Shown in pieces: positions 7,101 through 15,764 of a stretch of 36,778 bases of DNA. How positions within the stretch are numbered: the first letter of the stretch is position 1; each line of letters starts with the position of its first letter. A program made the translations under genes and the position numbers. The notes below the pieces were generated by a model. That model was not told where the DNA came from. It searched no databases and saw only the letters and a program-made list of their open reading frames with translations. This DNA is from Colwellia sp. (lineage in GTDB: Bacteria > Pseudomonadota > Gammaproteobacteria > Enterobacterales > Alteromonadaceae), in the NCBI GenBank assembly GCA_003521815.1, contig DPHE01000063.1:48549-85326 (forward strand), given 5' to 3'.

Positions 7101-9857
7101 TTACTCTTGTTCGTCATCTATCGCATCATCTTCAGTAGCTTGTTGAGCACTTTGCTCTGGGCTATGTTCTGAGTTGTCTTCTGAATGACCTTCTGAGCCT
7201 TGTTCTGGAGATGCATCATCTTGATTAACGTCTCCTTCAACGTTTTCACCCTCAAACTCTGGAGGCTCTTCAACTTCATCAATACGCTGTAGCGCAACAA
7301 CATGTTCATCGTCAGTTGTACGAATTAAACGAACACCTTGAGTATTACGACCAATAACACTCACTTCATTTACTCTAGTACGTACTAATGTGCCGTTATC
7401 GGTAATGACCATGATTTCATCAAGATCTTCAACCTGTACAGCACCAACAACCTTTCCATTACGTTCGCTAACCTTAATAGACACAACACCTTTAGTTGCT
7501 CTACTCTTCGCTGGATATTCGCTTAACTCTGTACGTTTACCATAACCATTTTCAGTAATCGTGAGTACTGGGCCATCGTTTTTAGGGACAATTAAAGAAA
7601 CGACTCGCTGTGTATCCTCAAGCTTAATACCACGAACACCAGTACCTGTTCTACCAATAGGTTTTAATGCCCATCGCTGTTCACCTGTTTCAGGATCAAG
7701 TTTTATTTCACCGGTTTCACTATCTCGTACTTTTTCATTAAAGCGAACAACCTTACCCGCATCAGAAAATAGCATAATGTCATTATTACCAGCGGTAATG
7801 TCAACACCAATCAAGGTATCATCATCACGTAAGTTGAGGGCGATAATACCGTTAGCTCTTTGGTTCTTATAAGCCGTTAACGCTGTTTTCTTCACGGTAC
7901 CTGATGCTGTTGCCATGATGATATACTTGTCATCTTCATATTCGCGCACAGGTAAAATAGCCGTAATTCGTTCGTCACTTTCAAGTGGTAATATATTTAC
8001 AATTGGACGACCACGAGCAGTACGACTCGCTAGTGGTAATTGATATACTTTCAACCAATATAATTTACCACGATCTGAGAAACATAAAATAGTATCGTGG
8101 GTGTTAGCAATCAACAAGCGTTCAATGAAATCTTCTTGTTTCATCTTAGTTGCGGCTTTACCTTTACCACCACGTTTTTGTGCTTGATAATCTGACAGTA
8201 TTTGGTATTTAACATAACCTTCGTGAGAAAGTGTTACTACAACATCTTCTTCAGTTATTAAGTCTTCTAATGACAAATCATGAGAAGCATTTGTGATTTC
8301 TGTACGGCGTTCATCACCAAATTCATCACGAATGGCTTCAAGCTCTTCACAAATAATTTCCATTAAACGTGTCGGCTCAGCAAGAATATGCATCAACTCT
8401 GCAATGACATCTAGTAAGCCTTTATATTCAGCTAGAATTTTTTCATGTTCTAAGCCAGTCAACTTGTGCAAACGCAAATCTAAAATAGCTTGTGCTTGAA
8501 CAGGCGTTAGATAATATTGGTTATCAAGAATACCAAACTCTGGCTCTAACCATTCGGGACGTGCTGCGTCATTACCAGCAGCGCTAAGCATGTCTGCAAC
8601 ATTACCTAAATCCCAACCACGTGAAATTAATGCTTCTTTGGCTTCACTTGGTGTAGTTGAGGTTTTAATTAATTCAATGATCGGGTCTATATTGGCTAAT
8701 GCAATTGATAAACCTTCAAGTAAATGGGCGCGTTCGCGTGCTTTTCTTAATTCAAAAATAGTACGGCGTGTTACTACTTCACGGCGATGTAGGACAAACG
8801 CTTCTAGCATTTCTTTGATATTGAATATTTTTGGTTGACCATTAGTCAATGCCACCATATTCAAACCAAAAGATACTTGCATTTGTGTCAGCTTATATAG
8901 GTTATTTAAAACAACTTCACCGACTTCACCACGCTTGACTTCAATCACCATACGCATACCGTCTTTATCAGACTCATCACGTAGGGCTGAAATACCTTCA
9001 AGACGCTTTTCTTTTACAAGCTCAGCCATTTTTTCAATTAGGCGTGCTTTGTTAACTTGGTATGGTAATTCGTGTACAACAATGGTTTCTTTACCTGTAC
9101 TATCATTGACTTCAATATCAGCGCGGGCGCGAATTTTTATTTTACCGCGTCCGGTACGGTAAGCTTCTTCTATACCAGCACGACCACTGATGATACCAGC
9201 AGTAGGAAAGTCTGGGCCCGGTATATGCGTTAATAATTCTTCAAAAGAAATATCGCTATTTTCAATGAGCGCTAAACAGCCGTTAATAACTTCAGTTAAG
9301 TTATGCGGAGGAATATTCGTTGCCATACCTACCGCAATACCCGAAGTTCCATTAACGAGTAAATTAGGAATACGCGTTGGCATAACAGCAGGAATATGTT
9401 CGGTACCATCATAGTTAGGAACGAAATCGACCGTTTCTTTATCTAAATCAGCTAGGATAGAATGAGCAATTTTAGACATACGGATTTCGGTATAACGCAT
9501 TGCTGCTGCACTATCACCATCAACCGAACCAAAGTTACCTTGACCATCTACTAACATGTATCGGAGTGAAAAAGGCTGCGCCATACGAACAATTGTATCG
9601 TAAACTGCAGTATCACCATGAGGATGATATTTACCGATAACATCACCAACCACACGGGCTGATTTTTTATAAGCTTTATTCCAATCATTACCTAATACTT
9701 CCATAGCGAACAATACGCGACGATGTACAGGTTTTAAACCATCACGTACATCAGGCAATGCACGCCCAACAATAACGCTCATGGCATAATCTAGATAGGA
9801 AGTTTTCAACTCATCTTCAATATTTACTGGAACTATTTCTTTGGCCAGATCTGACAT
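7101..9857 (-). CDS. gyrA: DNA gyrase subunit A
   Basis: Breakage-reunion subunit of gyrase, partner of GyrB. The catalytic tyrosine is Tyr122 in AAAMRYTEIR. The quinolone-determining region reads HPHGDTAVYD with Thr83 (E. coli Ser83) and Asp87 intact; Thr83 is also the normal residue in Pseudomonas aeruginosa, so it need not mean resistance. The GyrA box near residue 560 is QKRGGKGK, with Lys where E. coli has Arg. A six-bladed C-terminal beta-pinwheel follows. The total of 918 residues exceeds E. coli (875), mainly from an acidic Glu/Asp/Gln/Ser-rich tail over the last 55-60 residues. It is divergent from ubiG. Confidence 0.98.
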   Translation of the reverse strand: MSDLAKEIVPVNIEDELKTSYLDYAMSVIVGRALPDVRDGLKPVHRRVLFAMEVLGNDWNKAYKKSARVVGDVIGKYHPHGDTAVYDTIVRMAQPFSLRYMLVDGQGNFGSVDGDSAAAMRYTEIRMSKIAHSILADLDKETVDFVPNYDGTEHIPAVMPTRIPNLLVNGTSGIAVGMATNIPPHNLTEVINGCLALIENSDISFEELLTHIPGPDFPTAGIISGRAGIEEAYRTGRGKIKIRARADIEVNDSTGKETIVVHELPYQVNKARLIEKMAELVKEKRLEGISALRDESDKDGMRMVIEVKRGEVGEVVLNNLYKLTQMQVSFGLNMVALTNGQPKIFNIKEMLEAFVLHRREVVTRRTIFELRKARERAHLLEGLSIALANIDPIIELIKTSTTPSEAKEALISRGWDLGNVADMLSAAGNDAARPEWLEPEFGILDNQYYLTPVQAQAILDLRLHKLTGLEHEKILAEYKGLLDVIAELMHILAEPTRLMEIICEELEAIRDEFGDERRTEITNASHDLSLEDLITEEDVVVTLSHEGYVKYQILSDYQAQKRGGKGKAATKMKQEDFIERLLIANTHDTILCFSDRGKLYWLKVYQLPLASRTARGRPIVNILPLESDERITAILPVREYEDDKYIIMATASGTVKKTALTAYKNQRANGIIALNLRDDDTLIGVDITAGNNDIMLFSDAGKVVRFNEKVRDSETGEIKLDPETGEQRWALKPIGRTGTGVRGIKLEDTQRVVSLIVPKNDGPVLTITENGYGKRTELSEYPAKSRATKGVVSIKVSERNGKVVGAVQVEDLDEIMVITDNGTLVRTRVNEVSVIGRNTQGVRLIRTTDDEHVVALQRIDEVEEPPEFEGENVEGDVNQDDASPEQGSEGHSEDNSEHSPEQSAQQATEDDAIDDEQE

Positions 9858-10161
9858 AAATAGATGTATCCCTTAACTTAAAACGTAACTATAAAATCAC
9901 TTAGATTTTTATTATTATCTTTTCATAACAAACATAAATCAACGCAGCATATTAGCATAGTTTTTGTTGATGCCAAACAGCTTTATTTATCCGTTTTAAA
10001 GGCGTTTTTATCACGGTAAACAAAGACTACTATTAGTGCTTAGAAAATGAGCTAAAAAACATTTGTTGCTCTATTTCATTGGTTTGTACCTCGTTTATGC
10101 TTTGTTTACCTAAAAGTTTCGTTTAGAATCTAATTCACAAGTATTTCAACTAGATTACCTC
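9858..10161. other. Divergent gyrA-ubiG intergenic region
   Basis: 304 bp of AT-rich sequence between two divergent start codons, so it should hold promoters in both directions. The best minus-strand candidate is listed separately. On the plus side only a TAGAAT (10124-10129) resembles a -10 box, with a poor -35. I saw no repeat, RNA gene or credible ORF. Confidence 0.6.
9949..9976 (-). promoter_or_regulatory. Candidate gyrA sigma-70 promoter
   Basis: On the minus strand TTGGCA (9971-9976, 5 of 6 to consensus) is followed after 16 bp by TAATAT (9949-9954, 4 of 6), about 90 bp before the gyrA start. Consensus matching by eye only. Confidence 0.4.
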
Positions 10162-10890
10162 ATGACTGAAAATAATAGTGTGCCTAATGTAAATGAAGAA
10201 GAAATTGCTAAATTTGAAAAAATCGCTAGCCAGTGGTGGGATTTAACAGGTGATTTTAAACCTCTACATCAGGTTAACCCGTTAAGAGTTCAATTCATTT
10301 GCCAACACATTGCTGAACAAAAACAAGAACTATTTTCTAAATCAGTAATTGACGTAGGTTGTGGTGGTGGAATACTAACAGAATCATTAGCTAAATTAGG
10401 TGCCACGGTAACCGGTATAGATATGGGTACAGAGCCACTTAATGTCGCTAAACTTCACGCATTAGAGTCTAGCCTAATCATTAATTACGAAAAAATTACC
10501 GCTGAAGAAAAGGCGCAACAGTGCAACGAAAAATTTGACATGGTGACTTGTATGGAAATGCTTGAACATGTACCTGATCCTGCTTCAGTGATAAATGCGT
10601 GCGCAAAATTAGTAAAACCAGGTGGTTTAGTGTTTTTTTCAACACTAAATAAAACCATTAAATCTTACCTACTCGCTATTTTAGCCGCAGAAAAAATATT
10701 GAAGTTGGTGCCTGATGGAACCCATGATCATGACAAATTTATTAAACCTTCACAATTAATCGCTTGGGCAGAAGAAAGTCAATTAAAATGTATTGATGCC
10801 AATGGCATTCATTATAATCCAGTGACACAAAATCATAAGTTGGTGACCAATTTAGACGTTAACTATATTCTGTGTTGCCAAAAAGTATAG
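10162..10890 (+). CDS. ubiG: Ubiquinone biosynthesis O-methyltransferase
   Basis: SAM-dependent enzyme carrying out both O-methylations of ubiquinone synthesis. It has 242 residues. SAM motif I is IDVGCGGGILTESLAKLG (about residues 63-80), the acidic residue of motif II is in VTGIDMG, and DMVTCMEMLEHVPDP is the catalytic-site region shared by UbiG proteins. The N-terminal EEIAKFEKIASQWWDLTGDFKPLH is highly typical. It lies divergent from gyrA and upstream of nrdAB, the E. coli order. Confidence 0.97.
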   Translation: MTENNSVPNVNEEEIAKFEKIASQWWDLTGDFKPLHQVNPLRVQFICQHIAEQKQELFSKSVIDVGCGGGILTESLAKLGATVTGIDMGTEPLNVAKLHALESSLIINYEKITAEEKAQQCNEKFDMVTCMEMLEHVPDPASVINACAKLVKPGGLVFFSTLNKTIKSYLLAILAAEKILKLVPDGTHDHDKFIKPSQLIAWAEESQLKCIDANGIHYNPVTQNHKLVTNLDVNYILCCQKV

Positions 10891-11174
10891 AAAAAACCAG
10901 CACATATTAATTCATAAGAAGGTTGCACAAACAATGACCAATAAGTTCAGAAAACAATAAAGCATTGTTTAATATAATATTTTTTAGTTTGATATAATTA
11001 GGATACAAAAACAAATTAAAAAATTTTTAGCTCAAAAAAAATGTGAAAAAAACATTGCTTTTAGCAAATTGCTAAACGAATTAACCTTGCTAGGTTAGTT
11101 ATTACCAACCATTGTTATCTCCGCCAAAGTCAACCAAAAACCAAGTTATTTTATCGCTTGCATTAAAGTCAAAA

Positions 11175-11221
11175 CGCCTATATCTTGTGATTAGATTTAT
11201 AAAAACCCCTAGATGTAGTGC
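11175..11221 (+). promoter_or_regulatory. Tandem NrdR-like boxes upstream of nrdA
   Basis: Two 16-bp near-palindromes, CGCCTATATCTTGTGA (11175-11190) and CCCCTAGATGTAGTGC (11206-11221), resemble the NrdR consensus ACACWATATWTWGTGT at roughly 11-12 of 16 positions each. Their start-to-start distance is exactly 31 bp, three helical turns, which is the usual spacing for paired NrdR sites at ribonucleotide reductase promoters. The position upstream of nrdA fits. NrdR itself is not in the window. Confidence 0.75.
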
Positions 11222-11223
11222 AT

Positions 11224-11253
11224 TTGACTTTTAAGCCTCTTTAGGAAAATAAT
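11224..11253 (+). promoter_or_regulatory. Candidate nrdA promoter
   Basis: TTGACT (11224-11229) and AATAAT (11248-11253) with an 18-bp spacer, starting two bases after the second NrdR-like box. NrdR bound there would touch RNA polymerase, as expected of a repressor. Judged by eye. Confidence 0.4.
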
Positions 11254-11349
11254 AAAAAAAGAGCTTTGTCGGTTATAAACTGATATCACTTATGTATACT
11301 GATAAAAGCAGACTAAAAAATTAGTAACTATTTATATCACAGGCCTTTC

Positions 11350-13620
11350 ATGAAAAATAATCTTTTTGTTACCAAGCGTAATGGCGAAAAAGAATCTATC
11401 GATTTAGAAAAAATTCATCGTGTTATTACATGGGCTGCAGCGGGTCTAGAAGACGTTTCTGTTTCACAAGTTGAACTTAAATCACAAATTTTGTTTTATG
11501 ATGGTATTAAAACTGAAGATATTCATGAAACCATCATAAAGGCTGCCGCTGATTTAATTTCAGAAGAAACACCTGACTATCAATATCTGTCGGCTAGGCT
11601 TGCAGTATTTCACCTACGTAAGAAAGCCTATGGTCAATTTGAACCCCCTACACTTTATGACCATGTTGTTAAATTAGTTAAAGCAGGTAAATATGATCAA
11701 CACCTGTTAATTGATTATGATCAAGATGATTTTGAACATATGTCATTGTTTTTAGACCATACACGTGATCTAAACTTTAGTTATGCGGCAATAAAGCAAC
11801 TTGAAGGAAAGTACCTTGTTCAAAACCGTGTTACCGGTGAAATTTATGAAAGTGCCCAATTTTTATATATTTTAGTTGCTGCCTGTTTATTTGCAAAATA
11901 CCCTAAAAAAACTCGCTTAAGTTATGTTGAAGGCTTTTATAACGCTATTTCAACCTTTAAATTATCACTACCAACGCCAATAATGGCAGGCGTACGTACA
12001 CCAACGCGCCAATTTTCTTCCTGTGTATTGATTGAATGTGATGATTCATTAGACTCAATTAATGCCGCTTCAAGTGCTATTGTTAAATATGTGTCACAAC
12101 GCGCTGGCATAGGTGTAAACGCTGGTCGTATTCGCGCTTTAGGTAGTACTATTCGAAACGGTGAAGCTTTTCATACTGGCTGCATTCCTTTTTACAAACA
12201 CTTTCAAACAGCGGTTAAAAGCTGTTCTCAAGGTGGTGTTCGTGGTGGGGCTGCCACGTTATTCTATCCGCTTTGGCATTTAGAAGTTGAAAGTTTACTT
12301 GTATTAAAAAATAACCGAGGCGTTGAAGAAAACCGCGTTCGTCATTTAGACTACGGTGTACAATTTAACAAAGTGATGTATCAACGCTTGATAAAAGGTG
12401 GCTACATCACGTTATTTAGCCCCAGTGATGTACCGGGTCTTTATGATGCATTTTTTGAAGATCAAGACAAGTTTGAACAACTTTACGTTCAATACGAAAA
12501 CGATGAATCCATTCGTAAAAAACGTATTAAGGCAATAGAGTTATTTACATTATTTGCTCAAGAACGTGCAAGTACAGGTCGTATTTATTTACAAAATGTT
12601 GATCACTGTAATACGCATAGCCCATTTGACCCAACTAAAGCACCGATCCGTCAGAGTAACTTGTGCTTAGAAATTGCCTTGCCAACCAAACCAATGAAAG
12701 ACGTCAATGATGAAAATGGTGAAATTGCGCTATGTACATTATCAGCTTTCAATTTAGGCGCTATAGACTCGCTAGATGAATTAGAAGGTTTAGCTGACTT
12801 AGCTGTACGTGCCCTTGATAGCTTACTTGATTACCAAGATTACCCTATTCCAGCCGCTAAGAATGCAAGTTTAGCTCGAAGAACATTAGGGATAGGTGTT
12901 ATTAATTACGCCTATTATTTAGCGAAGAATGGTCTTTATTACTCAAACGGTAGTGCTAATAATTTAACCCATAAAACCTTTGAAGCTATTCAATATTATT
13001 TATTGAAAGCCACTAATTTGCTAGCAAAAGAACAAGGTGCTTGCCCTAAGTTTAATGAAACACGTTTATCACAAGGTATATTACCTATTGATACCTACAA
13101 AAAAACGATTGATGATATTACGGGTGAACCTTTACATTTAGACTGGGAATCATTGCGTGCTAACATAAAAGAGTTTGGTGTAAGAAATTCAACTGTCTCG
13201 GCCTTAATGCCATCAGAAACCTCATCACAGATATCTAATGCTACAAACGGTATAGAACCACCACGCGGTTTGATTAGTGTCAAAGCAAGTAAAGACGGTG
13301 TTTTAAAACAAGTAGTACCTGAGTATAAAAAGCTTAAGAAAAACTACGAATTACTATGGAATATTCCAAGTAACGAGGGCTATTTGGAGCTAGTTGGTAT
13401 TATGCAAAAATTTATTGATCAAACAATTTCAGCAAATACTAACTACGATCCATCTAAATTTGTTGGTGGAAAAGTACCTATCAAACAAGTACTAAAAGAT
13501 ATTTTAACCGCCTATAAGTTGGGTATCAAAACCATGTATTATCATAACACTCGTGATGGTGCCAGTGATGATGTTGAAGTGGAAGACGATGACTGTGCCG
13601 GCGGCGCGTGTAAGATATAG
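11350..13620 (+). CDS. nrdA: Class Ia ribonucleoside-diphosphate reductase, alpha subunit
   Basis: Catalytic subunit reducing NDPs to dNDPs. The 756 residues (E. coli 761) start with an ATP-cone (KRNGEKESIDLEKIHRVI), the allosteric activity site. Active-site residues fall on E. coli numbers: Cys225, Asn437, Cys439, Glu441, Cys462. The radical-transfer pair is Tyr730-Tyr731, and the C-terminal redox pair is Cys749/Cys754 in CAGGACKI. Nothing is missing, so the enzyme should be functional and dATP-regulated. nrdB follows after 106 bp. Confidence 0.98.
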   Translation: MKNNLFVTKRNGEKESIDLEKIHRVITWAAAGLEDVSVSQVELKSQILFYDGIKTEDIHETIIKAAADLISEETPDYQYLSARLAVFHLRKKAYGQFEPPTLYDHVVKLVKAGKYDQHLLIDYDQDDFEHMSLFLDHTRDLNFSYAAIKQLEGKYLVQNRVTGEIYESAQFLYILVAACLFAKYPKKTRLSYVEGFYNAISTFKLSLPTPIMAGVRTPTRQFSSCVLIECDDSLDSINAASSAIVKYVSQRAGIGVNAGRIRALGSTIRNGEAFHTGCIPFYKHFQTAVKSCSQGGVRGGAATLFYPLWHLEVESLLVLKNNRGVEENRVRHLDYGVQFNKVMYQRLIKGGYITLFSPSDVPGLYDAFFEDQDKFEQLYVQYENDESIRKKRIKAIELFTLFAQERASTGRIYLQNVDHCNTHSPFDPTKAPIRQSNLCLEIALPTKPMKDVNDENGEIALCTLSAFNLGAIDSLDELEGLADLAVRALDSLLDYQDYPIPAAKNASLARRTLGIGVINYAYYLAKNGLYYSNGSANNLTHKTFEAIQYYLLKATNLLAKEQGACPKFNETRLSQGILPIDTYKKTIDDITGEPLHLDWESLRANIKEFGVRNSTVSALMPSETSSQISNATNGIEPPRGLISVKASKDGVLKQVVPEYKKLKKNYELLWNIPSNEGYLELVGIMQKFIDQTISANTNYDPSKFVGGKVPIKQVLKDILTAYKLGIKTMYYHNTRDGASDDVEVEDDDCAGGACKI

Positions 13621-13677
13621 CTCAATAGTCATAACAATAATACGCAATTAAATGAGTTTAGATAAGTCTAGGCTCTT

Positions 13678-13707
13678 TATCACCCCTCTCAAACTATAGT
13701 GGTGATA
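13678..13707 (+). other. Stem-loop in the nrdA-nrdB spacer
   Basis: TATCACC (13678-13684) is complementary to GGTGATA (13701-13707) with a 16-nt loop, ending just before the nrdB ribosome-binding AAGGA. No T-run follows, so it is not a terminator; it may affect mRNA processing or nrdB translation. Confidence 0.4.
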
Positions 13708-13726
13708 CTTTAAGGAATACAAGAAA

Positions 13727-14857
13727 ATGACGTACACCACGTTTAATCAAATCCCAAATAATGCTTTATTAGAACCAATGTTTTTAGGTAATAGCGTCAA
13801 TGTGTCTCGTTATGATCAACAGCGCTACATGGCATTTGAGAAAATAATTGAAAAACAATTATCATTCTTTTGGCGTCCTGAAGAAGTCGATGTATCAAAA
13901 GATAGAGCAGATTGGCAAAATTTAACTGATTCAGAAAAACATATCTTTATTTCTAATTTAAAGTATCAAACACTATTGGATTCAATGGCAGCCCGTTCTG
14001 TTAATGCTGTTTTCTTACCTTTAGTCTCTTTACCTGAAGTTGAAACTTGGGTAGAAACTTGGGCATTTAGTGAAACCATTCACTCTCGCTCTTACACGCA
14101 TATTTTACGAAACTTGTTCACCAACCCTGGCGAAATATTTGATGATATTATTGTTAACCCCTCTATTTTAAAACGCGCTACTAGCATTTCTAAGTATTTT
14201 GATGATGTGATTTTAACAACACAGTTATTACAATCACAAGGTGATGGTACCTATGAAGTTGAAAGTCGCAGTATTGAGGTAAATACCCGCAAATTAAAAG
14301 AACGTTTATATCTTGCTGTTTGTTCTGTAAATGCGCTTGAAGCTATTCGGTTTTATGTTAGCTTTGCGTGTTCTTTTGCTTTTGCTGAACGTGAATTACT
14401 TGAGGGTAATGCTAAGATCATTAAATTAATAGCGCGTGATGAAGCGTTACATTTAACTGGTACCCAACATATTTTAAATAACTGGATGAGTGGTAAAGAC
14501 GACCCTGAAATGAAAGAAATCAGTACAACTATGCGTAAAGAGGGTTTGCAAATTTTCCTTGACGTGGTTGAACAAGAAAAAGAATGGGCACAATACTTAT
14601 TTAAAGATGGCTCTATGATTGGTTTAAATGCTGAAATTTTAAATCAATATATTGAATATATTTCAAATCAACGCTTAACCGCTATCGGTTTTGATGCCCC
14701 TTTTGATATTAAAAGTAATCCGTTACCATGGATGAACGCCTATTTAGTAAGTGACAATGTACAAGTTGCTCCTCAAGAGACTGAAATTTCAAGTTATTTA
14801 GTGGGTCAGGTTGATTCAACCGTAGATTCTGATGATTTTGATGATTTCGACTTATAA
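13727..14857 (+). CDS. nrdB: Class Ia ribonucleoside-diphosphate reductase, beta subunit
   Basis: Carries the diferric-tyrosyl radical that NrdA uses. In its 376 residues the radical tyrosine is Tyr123 in HSRSYTH (E. coli Tyr122). Iron ligands shift by the same one residue (Asp85, Glu116, His119), with the second helix-pair ligands in NALEAIRF and RDEALHLTGTQH. The acidic C-terminal tail DDFDDFDL corresponds to the peptide that docks on NrdA. It is co-transcribed with nrdA upstream and the ferredoxin 5 bp downstream. Confidence 0.98.
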   Translation: MTYTTFNQIPNNALLEPMFLGNSVNVSRYDQQRYMAFEKIIEKQLSFFWRPEEVDVSKDRADWQNLTDSEKHIFISNLKYQTLLDSMAARSVNAVFLPLVSLPEVETWVETWAFSETIHSRSYTHILRNLFTNPGEIFDDIIVNPSILKRATSISKYFDDVILTTQLLQSQGDGTYEVESRSIEVNTRKLKERLYLAVCSVNALEAIRFYVSFACSFAFAERELLEGNAKIIKLIARDEALHLTGTQHILNNWMSGKDDPEMKEISTTMRKEGLQIFLDVVEQEKEWAQYLFKDGSMIGLNAEILNQYIEYISNQRLTAIGFDAPFDIKSNPLPWMNAYLVSDNVQVAPQETEISSYLVGQVDSTVDSDDFDDFDL

Positions 14858-14862
14858 CTTTT

Positions 14863-15117
14863 ATGTCTTTTAGTCTTACTATCGAAGATCGAGAAATATC
14901 CTTCCTCGAAGAAGATAAAACGATACTTAATTCCTTAGAAAGAGAAAATATAGAGTCACACTTTCACTGTCGAGATGGATTTTGTGGCGCTTGTCGATGC
15001 TTATTAAAAGAGGGTACTGTTGAATATAAACAGTACCCATTAGCTTATATTGGCGAAAACGAAATCCTCACCTGTTGTGCTTACCCTACTTCCAATGTCG
15101 TTATTGAAATTGACTAA
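14863..15117 (+). CDS. yfaE: YfaE-like [2Fe-2S] ferredoxin
   Basis: Small plant-type ferredoxin. In E. coli YfaE supplies electrons to maintain and reassemble the NrdB diferric-tyrosyl cofactor. The 84 residues have the cluster ligands Cys36, Cys41 and Cys44 in CRDGFCGACR and a fourth at Cys71 or Cys72 in LTCCAYP. The ATG is 5 bp after the nrdB stop with no obvious ribosome site, so translation is probably coupled to nrdB. Position and motif agree with YfaE. Confidence 0.93.
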   Translation: MSFSLTIEDREISFLEEDKTILNSLERENIESHFHCRDGFCGACRCLLKEGTVEYKQYPLAYIGENEILTCCAYPTSNVVIEID

Positions 15118-15333
15118 TAAAAATCAAACTGAATTACCTAAATTCTATCTCACATAAAAGATCATGACTTTACTAACTACATAGATGAAAATTTTAAAGC
15201 TTAGAGTCTCTCTTTATTCTAAAAGTCTTTATAAAAAAACAAGGTTACAAATTAGGCCAGTGTCGATATTTACTATTGGGATTTAAAGTGTACAAGTTCC
15301 ACCAAGGCCCTTCCCTCAGATTTTTATGACTTG

Positions 15334-15585
15334 TTAGCGATGTACTTCAACTGTCATATCACTTGCTTCATGTTCCTGTTCAATCACTTTGTGTATTTCA
15401 GCTGCATTTTGAAATAAGGTTTTTAAATAACTCACTATATTATTGAATTCCCAAGTTCTGATCTTTTTCATCAATGCCTGAGACAAAAACAGCCTAGACA
15501 ACACAATAAGCAACAAGCCTGTTATTAAATGAATATTTAATAACAGGCTGCCTCGACTAAACAGTGAGGTAAAAAGAAAATACAC
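15334..15585 (-). CDS. Hypothetical small membrane protein
   Basis: I do not recognise this 83-residue protein. The frame opens at ATG 15603, but a strong GGGAGGG (complement of 15591-15597) sits about seven bases before GTG 15585, which favours that start. It has a hydrophobic segment around LLLNIHLITGLLLIVLSRLFL and then a polar helical region with acidic residues (VIEQEHEAS) and the ending EVHR. A perfect 15-bp inverted repeat lies inside the part encoding the hydrophobic segment, which is unusual for a real gene. It is convergent with the nrdB-ferredoxin unit. Real gene or chance frame are both possible. Confidence 0.4.
   Translation of the reverse strand: MYFLFTSLFSRGSLLLNIHLITGLLLIVLSRLFLSQALMKKIRTWEFNNIVSYLKTLFQNAAEIHKVIEQEHEASDMTVEVHR
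15516..15549. repeat. Perfect 15-bp inverted repeat
   Basis: AGCCTGTTATTAAAT at 15516-15530 and its exact complement at 15535-15549, loop GAAT. Neither side has a T-run, so it is not an ordinary terminator. It falls inside the hypothetical minus-strand ORF. Confidence 0.8.
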
Positions 15586-15725
15586 GTTGACCCTCCCATT
15601 CATCCAAGTTGCATATTGGCATACAATTATATCAAGTACGGTTAATAAGGTTACTCACAAAGTAACTGGCTGTAATAGATTTTCAGAAAAAACGACCTAT
15701 ACATTTCACTCAGGTGTCGTGATAA

Positions 15726-15745
15726 ATAGGTTTTTAAAAACCTAT
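15726..15745. promoter_or_regulatory. Perfect 20-bp palindrome
   Basis: ATAGGTTTTTAAAAACCTAT reads identically on both strands. It lies within repeat copy A, six bases before the FNR-like site; in copy B the matching stretch is degenerate. It may be an operator for the PHA operon or a chance A/T-rich palindrome. Confidence 0.5.
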
Positions 15746-15750
15746 AAAAA

Positions 15751-15764
15751 CTGATTGAAGTCAA
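15751..15764 (+). promoter_or_regulatory. FNR/DNR-like binding site upstream of phaC
   Basis: CTGATTGAAGTCAA matches TTGATNNNNRTCAA at 9 of 10 fixed positions. It is about 210 bp upstream of phaC. A site of this family suggests control by oxygen or nitric oxide through a Crp/Fnr protein; no such regulator is encoded in the window. Confidence 0.5.

Larger units (their letters stand above)
10891..11349 (+). other. ubiG-nrdA intergenic region
   Basis: 459 bp, very AT-rich. A weak stem (AAACAAT 10952-10958 with ATTGTTT 10964-10970) about 60 bp after ubiG, with a T-run further on, could be a leaky terminator. The half near nrdA holds two NrdR-like boxes and a candidate promoter, listed separately. 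TATACT at 11295-11300 could be a second -10 box. No ORF of interest. Confidence 0.6.

Noticed and set aside
9577..9622. Thr83 in GyrA as a quinolone-resistance mutation
   Set aside because: Thr is the normal residue at this position in other gammaproteobacteria such as Pseudomonas aeruginosa, and Asp87 is intact, so no resistance claim is made.
7345..9660. Several plus-strand ORFs of 60-100 codons inside gyrA
   Set aside because: Antisense shadows of a strongly conserved gene, with no ribosome sites and Ser/Arg-rich nonsense composition.
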